Origin: CAYIYO01 sp964367715
GTDB taxonomy: Bacteria; Chlamydiota; Chlamydiia; Chlamydiales; Criblamydiaceae
Direction of reading: 5' to 3'
Length of the DNA: 31,780 nucleotides
NCBI GenBank assembly: GCA_964367715.1
Contig: CAYIYO010000019.1
Coordinates: 1-31,780 of the forward strand
Part shown: piece by piece, positions 16,024 to 23,430 of the stretch
Layout of the letters: the number at the start of each line of letters is the position of its first letter
How positions within the stretch are numbered: the stretch's first letter is position 1
Made by a program: the position numbers and the translations under genes
The notes under the pieces: model-generated
The model's database searches: none
The model's input: only the letters and a program-made list of their open reading frames with translations
Told to the model about the DNA's origin: nothing

Positions 16024-17455
16024 GTGTGTGCCATTGTCCACCCAAGGCTTTGATCAATTGTATGGTGGAGAGATACCGCTGCCCTAACGCATTGACAGCA
16101 TTTGTTTGTGCATTCAAGGTAATCTGCTCATTGTCTAGCACATCCATCACATTGACAAGACCCTGGCGAAAGCGCCCTTGTGAGAGAGTCATCCGTTTAC
16201 CCGCTTCCGCAAATGCTTGATCCAAGCTTCGGTACTGCAATGTCTGGTATTCGATGTTGTTAAGCGCATCTTCCACTTCTTTAAATGCTGTCAACACTTG
16301 TTGACGATAGGCTCCATCCGCTTGACGAAAGCGTGCCCACGCTGCTTCTACCTCGCCGGCATCGCGCCATCCATTAAAGACTGTTTCGGATCCACTGGCT
16401 CCCATATTCCATAGACGACTGTTCCATGTAAGGAATTCTTTTAAATCGGGACTGGAAAATCCAAGGATTCCTGTTAGCGTAACAGAAGGAAAATAGGAGG
16501 CATACGCCACACCAATCAATGCATGTTCTGAGGCGCGGATGCGCTCCGCTTGTGCAATGTCCGGACGCTGAAGCAACATCTCTGCGGGAAGTCCTGCTGG
16601 AATCGATGGAGGCTCGGCTGAGAGAATTTCTGTCGGAAGAGTGAATAGTGAGGCAGGAGTCCCTGTTAGTACCGCGATGACATTTTCTGCTAATCCACGT
16701 TGACGCTTTGCATCATAGAATAGTGCTTTTACGTTGGCGAGGTCCAGGGCAGAACTGCTCAAATCCAGCGCATTCGATAGCCCTTCTTGGAATCGAATAT
16801 GCGTTTGGTTGTACAGTTGTTGCCGTATTTTCAATGCCCCTTCAAGCAGAGCAAGTTGCGTTTCAAAAAGCTTCAACTGGTAGTAGGCGCTGGCAAGATC
16901 GGTGGTCAACGTGAGCATCGCGACATGATAGGCATCGGCTTCCGCTTGTGCGTGGAACAAAGCAGATTCATATTGTCCGCGTACTTTTCCCCAAAGATCG
17001 AGTTCATAGCTCATCGTTAAAGGCAGTGTATACTGCATTTGATGAATGCGGTAGATGGAGTCCGTGGGATTGACCATTGGGAATAATCCTTGCGGAACAT
17101 AGATTTTAAATAGTTCGCCCGTGTTGCTATAGGTGGGGTTTAGAGCGAGTTGAGGGTAGAGGCCTGCTCCTGCGACTGTTGTCGTTGCGCGTGCTTCGTA
17201 GACCCGCTGTAGAGCCATATATAGAGTCGGATTCGATTCAATCGCCTGCTCTTCAAGAGCATTTAACGTCTCGTCATCAAAAACTTCCCACCAATAGGTG
17301 ATGCAGGGCGCAGGGGGAACGGAAGAATCTTCGGAAGTTTCTGTTGTTTTCCATTCATCGGGTATTTCTACGCAAGGGGATGTATAATGGGGACCCACTC
17401 TACATCCCGTTGCGCATAGCAAAATAAGAAATGCGGGACCGATTAAGGTTTTCAT
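15977..17455 (-). CDS. NodT/TolC-family outer-membrane efflux lipoprotein (first of two)
   Basis: A 492-residue outer-membrane factor. The N-terminus is a lipoprotein signal ending 'LCATGC', with the lipidated Cys at about residue 18, followed by 'RVGPHYTSPCVEIPDEW', the classic NodT-family beginning. The body has the duplicated coiled-coil pattern, with conserved 'YELDLWGKVRGQYESA' in the first half and 'RPDIAQAERIRASEHALIGVAYASYFPSVTLTG' (broken helix, about 300-335) in the second. Members form the trimeric exit duct of tripartite pumps. It lies head-to-head at the 3' end with ybhR (47-base overlap) and 5 bases after the Gly/His-rich gene, so it could serve the YbhGFSR pump although it is transcribed from the opposite strand. 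Confidence 0.9.
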   Translation of the reverse strand: MKTLIGPAFLILLCATGCRVGPHYTSPCVEIPDEWKTTETSEDSSVPPAPCITYWWEVFDDETLNALEEQAIESNPTLYMALQRVYEARATTTVAGAGLYPQLALNPTYSNTGELFKIYVPQGLFPMVNPTDSIYRIHQMQYTLPLTMSYELDLWGKVRGQYESALFHAQAEADAYHVAMLTLTTDLASAYYQLKLFETQLALLEGALKIRQQLYNQTHIRFQEGLSNALDLSSSALDLANVKALFYDAKRQRGLAENVIAVLTGTPASLFTLPTEILSAEPPSIPAGLPAEMLLQRPDIAQAERIRASEHALIGVAYASYFPSVTLTGILGFSSPDLKEFLTWNSRLWNMGASGSETVFNGWRDAGEVEAAWARFRQADGAYRQQVLTAFKEVEDALNNIEYQTLQYRSLDQAFAEAGKRMTLSQGRFRQGLVNVMDVLDNEQITLNAQTNAVNALGQRYLSTIQLIKALGGQWHTPTTVDDERTEQKSSM

Positions 17456-17460
17456 TTTTC

Positions 17461-18051
17461 TTATTCGCTATCGGTTCCATCATCTAAGTCGTCGTCACTG
17501 TCGTCGATCATTTGACCATCAGTCGTTGTCGTATTTTGTCCGTTGTCCACTTCTTCATATTGAATGGTCGGCTGAGCATTTTGGTCATAATAATAACTTG
17601 GATCGGAGTAATATCCAGGATTATTGTTTTCCCACGCCAATGCTGCTGCAGCCCCTGCACCTAGTCCTAATGCACCGCCCCAGTACCAGTTGCCCCAGCC
17701 ATGGTTCCACCCATGATTACCCCATCCGTGATTATATCCATGGTTATATCCGCCGTGATGTCCTCCATGGTTATATCCGCCGTGATGTCCTCCATGGTTG
17801 TATCCCCCGTGATGTCCTCCATGGTGACCACCACCGCCGTGGTGTCCTCCGCCATGTCCACCGCCGTGATGTCCACCACCCCCATGTCCACCCCCATGTC
17901 CACCACCGCCATGTCCACCACCGCGCGCGATTTCTTTGTCGTGGGAATTGTTGACTGTGGGACGTTCGGATAATTCGCTGATTCCAAATAGCGCCAGTAA
18001 GGCGAGTAGGGGAACAGCTAGGCGTAAAAGGTAAGGATTGGAATTTTTCAT
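17461..18051 (-). CDS. Exported Gly/His-rich protein, likely metal-binding
   Basis: A 196-residue low-complexity protein. Residues 1-25 are a signal peptide or anchor ('LLRLAVPLLALLALFGI'). About 43-120 are made of GGGH, GGHHGG and GYNHGG units, with dozens of His. A small hydrophobic 'GALGLGAGAAAALAWENN' segment and a Tyr-rich stretch follow. The tail is strongly acidic ('DDSDDDLDDGTDSE'). The His-rich region is suited to binding Ni, Zn, Cu or Co; this is an inference from composition. The ATG has GGAGATCCTT upstream. Its stop is 5 bases before the start of the outer-membrane channel gene, so the two are co-transcribed. Part of the repeat region is a DNA-level tandem repeat (17740-17820). 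Confidence 0.8.
   Translation of the reverse strand: MKNSNPYLLRLAVPLLALLALFGISELSERPTVNNSHDKEIARGGGHGGGGHGGGHGGGGHHGGGHGGGHHGGGGHHGGHHGGYNHGGHHGGYNHGGHHGGYNHGYNHGWGNHGWNHGWGNWYWGGALGLGAGAAAALAWENNNPGYYSDPSYYYDQNAQPTIQYEEVDNGQNTTTTDGQMIDDSDDDLDDGTDSE
17740..17820. repeat. Three tandem 27-base units coding for Gly/His nonapeptides
   Basis: Units at 17740-17766, 17767-17793 and 17794-17820. The first two are identical (ATGGTTATATCCGCCGTGAT plus GTCCTCC) and the third has two base changes. On the minus strand they encode a GGHHGGYNH-type nonapeptide three times. The identity of synonymous positions points to recent slippage or unequal crossing-over. Confidence 0.85.
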
Positions 18052-18149
18052 AAGGATCTCCGTTAGATTTAGTTCATAATTTTACTATAACGATCTCGAT
18101 AAAAATTTAAATTATTATTTTCATCGATCTGAAAATCTAGGAGTTTGGT

Positions 18150-18197
18150 TATACCGTTGGCGGCTCAAAAATCAAATTTTGAAGCACGAACGGTATA
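18150..18197. repeat. Miniature type C palindromic element
   Basis: Forty-eight bases bounded by TATACCGTTG and GAACGGTATA, with an AT-rich centre CAAAAATCAAATTTTGAA. The right half, reversed, matches the window-end copy at 31727-31780 almost completely (TATACCGTTCGTG, then TTCAAAATTTGATTTTTG). TA is present at both ends. It lies in the 254-base gap between the Gly/His-rich gene and the GH130-like gene; nothing else is recognisable there. Confidence 0.7.
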
Positions 18198-18305
18198 CAT
18201 TTTAACTCTAATTTTTATAAATTGTTTGGGTTGATGAATTTTAACTTGTTTATTTTTAATGCGTTATGGGGTTTTTGTTACAGCAGTATTTTTATAACCT
18301 GAATT

Positions 18306-19370
18306 TCAATCTTTTGTATCCACATTAATAGGCACTAATGTATCCATCAATCGATTTTTATCAACGTGCATGATCCACATCTCATGGTCTTGTTTCCCGT
18401 AAGAGATCCAAATATCATTCTCTTCTACAATGAGACCGCAGGGAAAAATCACCCGAACAGGTTTCCAATACGGAGTGTAAGAAGGGCTTTCGTAGAGACT
18501 TTTTTCAAAAAAAGGCGTTTTGCTGATAGATGTTAATGCAAAAGGATAGTCGGCAGAAAACGTATAAGCGCCGATAAAATAGTGAAGAGCTTTTTTATTG
18601 TCGGAATAAGGTGTGGCGAGTTCCACTGAAGAGTGGAAAAAACTTAAATAGTGGGTGTCATTTATGCATAAAGCCGGTGTTCCGCCTCGCAGTTCACCCC
18701 ATTCCCATTGGCAGAAGGCGTTAGAAGTGGCGAATGCCTCGCAGGTATTTGTTCCGCACAACGGAAAAAGTACGCGGTGGGGGGCGATAGAATAAGAAAG
18801 AAGAAGGTTTCCGTGGTAGTCGAAAGGAACCCAATTTTTTTCCGCTTTTTCATGACATTCGCCTTCAAAGTGGCTGAGACATTCCCGATTATAGACAAAA
18901 AAATTATCGTCGCAGGTTTCAATGCCTGCAACGAAGACGCGGCATCCTTGACCGGAATAGATGTGATTGAGGTTGTCGCTATAGACGATGTAGAGCTGAT
19001 TCGCAACGACAACAAGGCGCGGATCTTCGAGACGAGAGAAAGGGTGGTAGGATAATTCTAAAATTGAAGGAGTACTGATCGGTTCGAATTCCTCGTTAAG
19101 CCAGACGAGACTTAAGCGGGATTCATGTGTGTCCAAAGGAAAGCATCGTTTTTGGGAAGGAAGTTTCGAAGGAATAAGTTCGCGGAAACAGAGGAGAAGT
19201 TTTCCTTGCCATCTGACGATTGACGGATTAAAGGCGTGCGGATGATTAGGGATTACAATTTGTTTTGTATTGATGATGAAGTCGGAAGGGGTCTGATCAA
19301 AATCCAAAGGGCAGGCATGAAGCGAAGATAAAAATAATAAAAAAGTTAAAATAGAGTAGGGTTTAAACAT
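18306..19370 (-). CDS. Exported GH130-like five-bladed beta-propeller protein, copy 3
   Basis: A 354-residue protein with a signal peptide (residues 1-19, 'LTFLLFLSSLHAC'). The pattern resembles GH130 mannoside phosphorylases and related GT108-like proteins: 'AFNPSIVRWQGKLLLCFRE' (46-64), 'EDPRL' with a candidate general-acid Asp (115-119), 'EKNWVPF' (177-183), 'RGGTPAL' (228-234), 'HYFIGAYTFS', 'VIFPCGLIV' and a final 'WISYGKQDHEMW'. Of the three tandem paralogues it keeps the EDPR box best. Phosphorylase, hydrolase or transferase activity on a beta-mannoside or similar glycan, in the periplasm or outside the cell, is an inference. It is separated from the other copies by repeat-rich DNA (19371-19642), so it probably has its own promoter. 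Confidence 0.7.
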   Translation of the reverse strand: MFKPYSILTFLLFLSSLHACPLDFDQTPSDFIINTKQIVIPNHPHAFNPSIVRWQGKLLLCFRELIPSKLPSQKRCFPLDTHESRLSLVWLNEEFEPISTPSILELSYHPFSRLEDPRLVVVANQLYIVYSDNLNHIYSGQGCRVFVAGIETCDDNFFVYNRECLSHFEGECHEKAEKNWVPFDYHGNLLLSYSIAPHRVLFPLCGTNTCEAFATSNAFCQWEWGELRGGTPALCINDTHYLSFFHSSVELATPYSDNKKALHYFIGAYTFSADYPFALTSISKTPFFEKSLYESPSYTPYWKPVRVIFPCGLIVEENDIWISYGKQDHEMWIMHVDKNRLMDTLVPINVDTKD

Positions 19371-19429
19371 ATAGTATCCATGAATTTAAAAAATTTATTA
19401 ATCGGTCACGGTGTCCGTCATAAGTTTTT

Positions 19430-19527
19430 CATCGCGGCAGCGATGCAATAATAGTAGTCCAGGGTTGGCCGCGAAGCGACTACCCTGGGAATTGTATGAA
19501 ATTTTATATGCATTGCGGAAGCAATGC
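19430..19527. repeat. Cluster of three small hairpins
   Basis: Hairpins at 19430-19445 (CATCGCGGCAGCGATG), 19459-19488 (arms CCAGGGT and ACCCTGG around an inner GCGAAGC hairpin) and 19510-19527 (GCATTGCGGAAGCAATGC). All have a GCGG(N)AGC or GCGAAGC core in the loop. The first is nearly the same as 1695-1710. They fill the gap between two GH130-like paralogues together with a type B element. Confidence 0.6.
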
Positions 19528-19558
19528 TACTTTTTTGGTGGCATTTCTTCTTCTAATT

Positions 19559-19655
19559 TATACACAAGTGAAATCAAGAATCGGTTTTTGAGCGATGTGA
19601 AAGCTCCCGCGATTGACATTCTAAAAAAGCCAATTCTTGAATTCACTTGTGTATA
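19559..19655. mobile_element. Internally deleted type B palindromic element
   Basis: Ninety-seven bases from TATACACAAGTGAAATCAAG to GAATTCACTTGTGTATA. The left part, through GTGAAAGCTCCCGCGATTGA, equals the reverse complement of the right half of the full element at 29531-29694. The central stem-loop and inner left arm are missing, so this copy is inverted and internally deleted. Its right end runs into the 3' end of the adjacent GH130-like gene and supplies that gene's last codons and stop. Confidence 0.8.
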
Positions 19656-20680
19656 ATTAGACTTTCCAAAAAGCGTTTCTTATCCAATTTTACGATCCAA
19701 CACTCCTTGTCTTGACGACCGTAGGAGATCCATATGTGGGAATCGTCTGCAATGTATCCTACAGGAAAAATCACTTTTTTGGATCCCCAATAAGGCGTTT
19801 TATTGTCCCCTTTATAAAACCCTTTGCCGATAATAGGAGAGGGACTGATGCGTTGAATAGTGAAGGGAGGGTGTTTGGAGTAAGTGTAGGCTCCCATAAA
19901 GTAGTGGAGAACTTCTTTTCCTGAAGAATTTTTTGTTTTCATCGGGAGCGAGGAATGAAAAAAAGCGAGGTATTCATCCCCTTCTAAAAGTGCTGTGGTT
20001 CCGCCGCGGGGTTCTCCCCATTCCCAAGGGAATGGTGTTGCTGTTTGGCAGAGTGTTTCGCACGAGTTGGTGTGCAAGAGGGGACGTAGGATGCGATGAG
20101 GAGTGATGCTGTAGGACAAAAGAAGGTTGCCTTCGTGGCTGAAAGGGGTCCAATTTTTTTCGCGAATAAGAGGCGACTCTCCTTCGAAGTGGGAGAGACA
20201 TTCGACGTCGTGGACGTTAAATTTATTTCCTTTTTCTGTGAGGCGGGCGAGGTAGACGCGGAAGCCTTTTTTAGATATTTTTGCTTCTTTATTATCGCTA
20301 AAGACAAGAAAGAGAGAGTCTCCGACCGCGATTAGCCTGCTGTCGTCTGCGCGGGAGGGGATGGAGGAGTGACGGTCTTGTGTTTCTAGAATTTGGGGAA
20401 TGCCTATGATAGTGAACTCTTCGTCAAGACGGGCAATGCCGATGTAAGAGACAAAAGAAGATTTCGGGTTGGGAATGTGGCGAAATGTAAGGAGTAAGGA
20501 TCCTTTCCATCGGATGATGGAAGGATTGAATGCGTGGGGGTATCCGGGAATTTCAATTTTTTTTGATTCGAGGACAAAAGAGGAGGGGGAGGCATCTAAA
20601 TCAATGAGTGCCTCGCTTTTATTGGTAAAAATAAAAAAAATATTTAATAAAAAAAACGTTAGAAATACCTGGTTTTTCAT
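19643..20680 (-). CDS. Exported GH130-like beta-propeller protein, copy 2
   Basis: A 345-residue paralogue of its neighbours with a signal peptide (residues 1-24, 'FLTFFLLNIFFIF'). Shared motifs are 'AFNPSIIRWKGSLLLTFRH' (50-68), 'EKNWTPF' (174-180), 'RGGTTAL' (225-231), 'HYFMGAYTYS' and 'VIFPVGYI'. The EDPR box has become 'ADDSR' (111-115); the candidate catalytic Asp is kept, but its context has changed, suggesting altered or lost activity. The start is 4 bases after the stop of copy 1, so both are in one operon. The final residues 'IHK' and the TGA stop are encoded within the end of the palindromic element at 19559-19655, so the original C-terminus has been modified. Confidence 0.7.
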   Translation of the reverse strand: MKNQVFLTFFLLNIFFIFTNKSEALIDLDASPSSFVLESKKIEIPGYPHAFNPSIIRWKGSLLLTFRHIPNPKSSFVSYIGIARLDEEFTIIGIPQILETQDRHSSIPSRADDSRLIAVGDSLFLVFSDNKEAKISKKGFRVYLARLTEKGNKFNVHDVECLSHFEGESPLIREKNWTPFSHEGNLLLSYSITPHRILRPLLHTNSCETLCQTATPFPWEWGEPRGGTTALLEGDEYLAFFHSSLPMKTKNSSGKEVLHYFMGAYTYSKHPPFTIQRISPSPIIGKGFYKGDNKTPYWGSKKVIFPVGYIADDSHIWISYGRQDKECWIVKLDKKRFLESLIIHK

Positions 20681-20684
20681 CTTA

Positions 20685-21719
20685 TTATCTTAGTGTAGAG
20701 ACGGGGAGTAAACTATTCATCACCCCTTTTTTGTCTAATTTTACCACCCACATTTCGTGGTCTTCTCTTCCGTAGACAACCCATATGTAGTTGTCATCAT
20801 GCACGTATCCGCCCGGAAAGACGACGCGCAACGGTTTCCATGTTTTGTACTCCGGACCGTTATAAAATTTGTCTCCTACGATAGGTTCAGGACTGATTCC
20901 CGTAATTTCAAAAGGGGGTACTCCAGAAAATGCGTAGGCTCCCATGAAGTAGTGGGACATCATTTTTCCGTTTGATTGCTTTGTCTTCATGGCTTTTGAT
21001 GAGTGAAAAAAAGCAAGGTATTGTCCGTCAACTAAAAGTGCGGGGGTTCCTCCGCGGAGTTCGCCCCACTTCCATTCGATATTTCCTTGGCTTAACGCAA
21101 AAAGATCGCATTCGTTTTTTGAGAAGAGAGGATGGAAGATGCGGTGTGGAGTCAAGCTGTAAGCAAGGAGCATATTTCCTTTGTAGTCAAAAGGGGTCCA
21201 GTTTTTTTCGCGGCGGATTGGATTTTCTCCGACAAATTTTTTCATGATGACGGGAGTGCTCGCGTAAAAAGTGCCACTTCGTTCATCGAGAGAGGAGATG
21301 AACATGCGGCGGAATTCGCCTTTGGAATTTTTGTCTAGGATGTTGCTGTAGACGATGAAAAGCGTATTGCCGATGGTGAGTAGTTTTGGATCTTGCGGGA
21401 AGGCGGGGAGAAATGGATTTTTTATGTTGAGAACTTGTGGATCCGATTTTGGTTTGAAATTTTCGTCCAACCAGACCAGGCCGATGCGATCTGCGGTATT
21501 TGTTAATGGGTTGCGTATTCTAAAACAAAGGAGGAGAGAGCCTTTCCAGCGAATAATCGAAGGATTTAGGGAGAGAGGATATTCTGGGATGTCGATTTGC
21601 TTCATTTCTAGGACGTAGTCTTGTGCCATGGCGTCGAGGTCGATGAGTGCATGGAGCGAAGGAATACTGCTGAGGAAAAAAGTAAGAACTAGGAAAATAA
21701 GGTTAGGTGTTTTTTTCAT
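20685..21719 (-). CDS. Exported GH130-like beta-propeller protein, copy 1
   Basis: A 344-residue paralogue with signal peptide 'LIFLVLTFFLSSIPSLHA' (about 7-24). It has 'LNPSIIRWKGSLLLCFRI' (51-68), 'QDPKL' in place of EDPRL (109-113), 'EKNWTPF' (171-177), 'RGGTPAL' (222-228), 'HYFMGAYAFS' and a C-terminal 'WVVYGREDHEMW'. The frame extends to 21791, but the ATG at 21719 puts the signal peptide at the N-terminus as in the two sisters. It overlaps the pyruvyl-transferase gene by 17 bases, so it is in the same transcript. The retained Asp with a changed neighbourhood again leaves the enzymatic activity open. Confidence 0.7.
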   Translation of the reverse strand: MKKTPNLIFLVLTFFLSSIPSLHALIDLDAMAQDYVLEMKQIDIPEYPLSLNPSIIRWKGSLLLCFRIRNPLTNTADRIGLVWLDENFKPKSDPQVLNIKNPFLPAFPQDPKLLTIGNTLFIVYSNILDKNSKGEFRRMFISSLDERSGTFYASTPVIMKKFVGENPIRREKNWTPFDYKGNMLLAYSLTPHRIFHPLFSKNECDLFALSQGNIEWKWGELRGGTPALLVDGQYLAFFHSSKAMKTKQSNGKMMSHYFMGAYAFSGVPPFEITGISPEPIVGDKFYNGPEYKTWKPLRVVFPGGYVHDDNYIWVVYGREDHEMWVVKLDKKGVMNSLLPVSTLR

Positions 21720-22623
21720 GCGAGTCTTCTTTTTTAAAGTTTGGTTTATTAAATTCTGTGTGCGGCCAGTAATCAAAAGGGAAAGCGTCATAAAGTTTTT
21801 CTAAATCGCATTTAAATGGAGGTTCTCCCTGCATGAGTAAGGCATCTTCAATCGAAATGGCATATTTAAATGACGGACGATTTGTACCCAAATAGTAATC
21901 CTGATATTTGAGTAGAGGTTCATTATCGGTGACGCGGAGATAGCGCGCAGGAATGCCAAAAGCTTCTGCAATGATGATGCCGTGCAGCGAGCTTGAAATG
22001 ACAAATTTGCTATTAAGGATGGCCCGGATGACAATATCCCATGGCTCTGTCGGATATACCACAAAAGGATAGTGCTCTTTTGGGAAAAGTTTTTCTTCTG
22101 AATAGTGAGGAATGAATACGTAGTCGCGTGCCGGATTTTCTACTTTTTTGAATTCAGGAAAAAAATAAGGGATGAGCAGAGCCGGATCACCATAAATTTT
22201 TGGACATGTAATATTAAATGTTTTTTGCAAAAATTTTCGCGTAAGGGGTCCACGCACTGCACGTACGTCAAGGTGAGTGAAGCGGTAGTCGCCACGGCGT
22301 GGCATTTTACCATTCGTTCCAGTGCCCCATAAAACATCTTTTTCTCGTGCAAAGTAGAGGATGGATCCGATAGCGAGAAGCTTTTTATCCGTTTTGTTTA
22401 ATGCTGTTTTTGGGCAGACGTTGACGGGACCGTTAACGATTCTTTCTACAAGTTTAAGGGAGAGATGGTCACCAAAATTTATTTTTGCAGATTCGTCCCA
22501 ATAGTAGAGCGGGAGACCATCGATTGGATTTATTGTCCCTGCAAAACCACTACAAATAGTGAGTAAGGCATAAACAAAAAACAGGGATCGTAGACCCTTC
22601 TGAGTGATAAAAATTATATTCAT
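21703..22623 (-). CDS. Polysaccharide pyruvyl transferase family protein with N-terminal signal sequence
   Basis: A 306-residue member of the pyruvyl transferase family (ExoV/GumL/CsaB type), whose enzymes put a ketal-linked pyruvate from phosphoenolpyruvate on a sugar. Visible landmarks are 'NFGDHLS' (49-55), 'VLWGTGT' near 97, 'RAVRGPLT' (121-128), 'YGDPALL' (144-150) and the C-terminal 'SSSLHGIIIAEAFGIP' (210-225), all in the expected order for the GT-B-like fold. Residues 10-29 ('LRSLFFVYALLTICSGFAG') look like a cleavable signal peptide, which is odd because PEP is cytoplasmic. It starts the operon with GH130-like copies 1 and 2. A non-canonical donor, or a role outside the bacterium, is possible. 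Confidence 0.8.
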   Translation of the reverse strand: MNIIFITQKGLRSLFFVYALLTICSGFAGTINPIDGLPLYYWDESAKINFGDHLSLKLVERIVNGPVNVCPKTALNKTDKKLLAIGSILYFAREKDVLWGTGTNGKMPRRGDYRFTHLDVRAVRGPLTRKFLQKTFNITCPKIYGDPALLIPYFFPEFKKVENPARDYVFIPHYSEEKLFPKEHYPFVVYPTEPWDIVIRAILNSKFVISSSLHGIIIAEAFGIPARYLRVTDNEPLLKYQDYYLGTNRPSFKYAISIEDALLMQGEPPFKCDLEKLYDAFPFDYWPHTEFNKPNFKKEDSHEKNT

Positions 22624-22671
22624 GAGGTAGTTTTATGCGATTGATGGAAATATTTCAATTGAAAATTCCAT

Positions 22672-23430
22672 TTATCTTTCTTTTTCACAAATTTGCGCAT
22701 CTGCTCCCTCTAAACGATGCTCCCATGTGATCACAGGGGTGATTCCATCTGCCATGAAGGTCGTATTGTACCATAGCATTTCGTAAAAAGGGCCATACTG
22801 CTTTGCGGCGTCGCGTGTGAGCTCGTAATATCCTGGGCGTGGAAGGATGTGAGGGTTGACGTAAATGCTCTCTGCAGGCGCTTGCAGAGTGTGTACAATG
22901 GAATATTTCATTTCGCCTTGATGCAGGGGTTCCCAATCCGTGACAATGATGGGCACGAGATTGTATCCAATTTCTCTTTCCATCAATGCGGCAATTTCGT
23001 TAAGGGGGATGTCGATGATGACCCCGTTCATAAAATTTTCTAGATGGTCGGTTTTTTCGACATTGAGCATCCCGCGTGCGCTGTCATTGCAAGGGAATCC
23101 AAAGACGGATTCTGGTTCGATGGGAATATCCCGATTAAATACGCGTTTCAATCCGAATGCAAGGGCGGGACGACGTGTGGCGAGTGCGTGTGTGCTTAGC
23201 GTGCGACCTGCGGAGCGTTCATCGAGGAGGCTTCCATAAATAAAAAGGGGGAGGGTTGTGTTGCCTTGGGCGGCAAGTGTGTGTGCGAGTTCGGGGTAGG
23301 GATAAAGATAGGTCGGGTGCTCATTAAGTTTTTCTGCGTGGTAGGCTAAGGCGTTGGAGGAAAATTCATCTGCAAGGAGAGTGCTAGCGAAAAGTTGTAA
23401 TATATAAAAAAATGATTTAATTATTTTCAT
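22672..23430 (-). CDS. Gamma-glutamylcyclotransferase-like (AIG2-like) protein with signal peptide
   Basis: A 252-residue protein. After a signal peptide (residues 1-20, 'FFYILQLFASTLLA') comes a domain with 'LFIYGSLLDERS' (62-73), the conserved YGSL substrate-binding loop of GGCT/AIG2 proteins, and 'MEREIGYNLVPI' (150-161), whose Glu is at the position of the catalytic acid. Cytosolic relatives release 5-oxoproline from gamma-glutamyl peptides; relatives in natural-product and toxin contexts act on other gamma-glutamyl amides. Export is unusual for the family. It lies 48 bases upstream of the pyruvyl transferase gene on the same strand, and may be the first gene of that operon, divergent from the RND pump. 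Confidence 0.7.
   Translation of the reverse strand: MKIIKSFFYILQLFASTLLADEFSSNALAYHAEKLNEHPTYLYPYPELAHTLAAQGNTTLPLFIYGSLLDERSAGRTLSTHALATRRPALAFGLKRVFNRDIPIEPESVFGFPCNDSARGMLNVEKTDHLENFMNGVIIDIPLNEIAALMEREIGYNLVPIIVTDWEPLHQGEMKYSIVHTLQAPAESIYVNPHILPRPGYYELTRDAAKQYGPFYEMLWYNTTFMADGITPVITWEHRLEGADAQICEKER

Noticed and set aside
15708..16220. Open frames on the plus strand overlapping the end of ybhR and the antisense of the channel gene
   Set aside because: They have no ribosome sites or recognisable protein features and are shadows of the two real convergent genes.
17740..17930. Possible CRISPR-like repeat array
   Set aside because: The units are contiguous without spacers and encode Gly/His peptides in one frame; it is a coding tandem repeat.
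17701..17973. Open frame on the plus strand opposite the Gly/His-rich gene, rich in Met, Ser and Val
   Set aside because: It is a by-product of the GGN/CAY repeat codons on the other strand, has no ribosome site, and lies wholly inside a well-supported gene.
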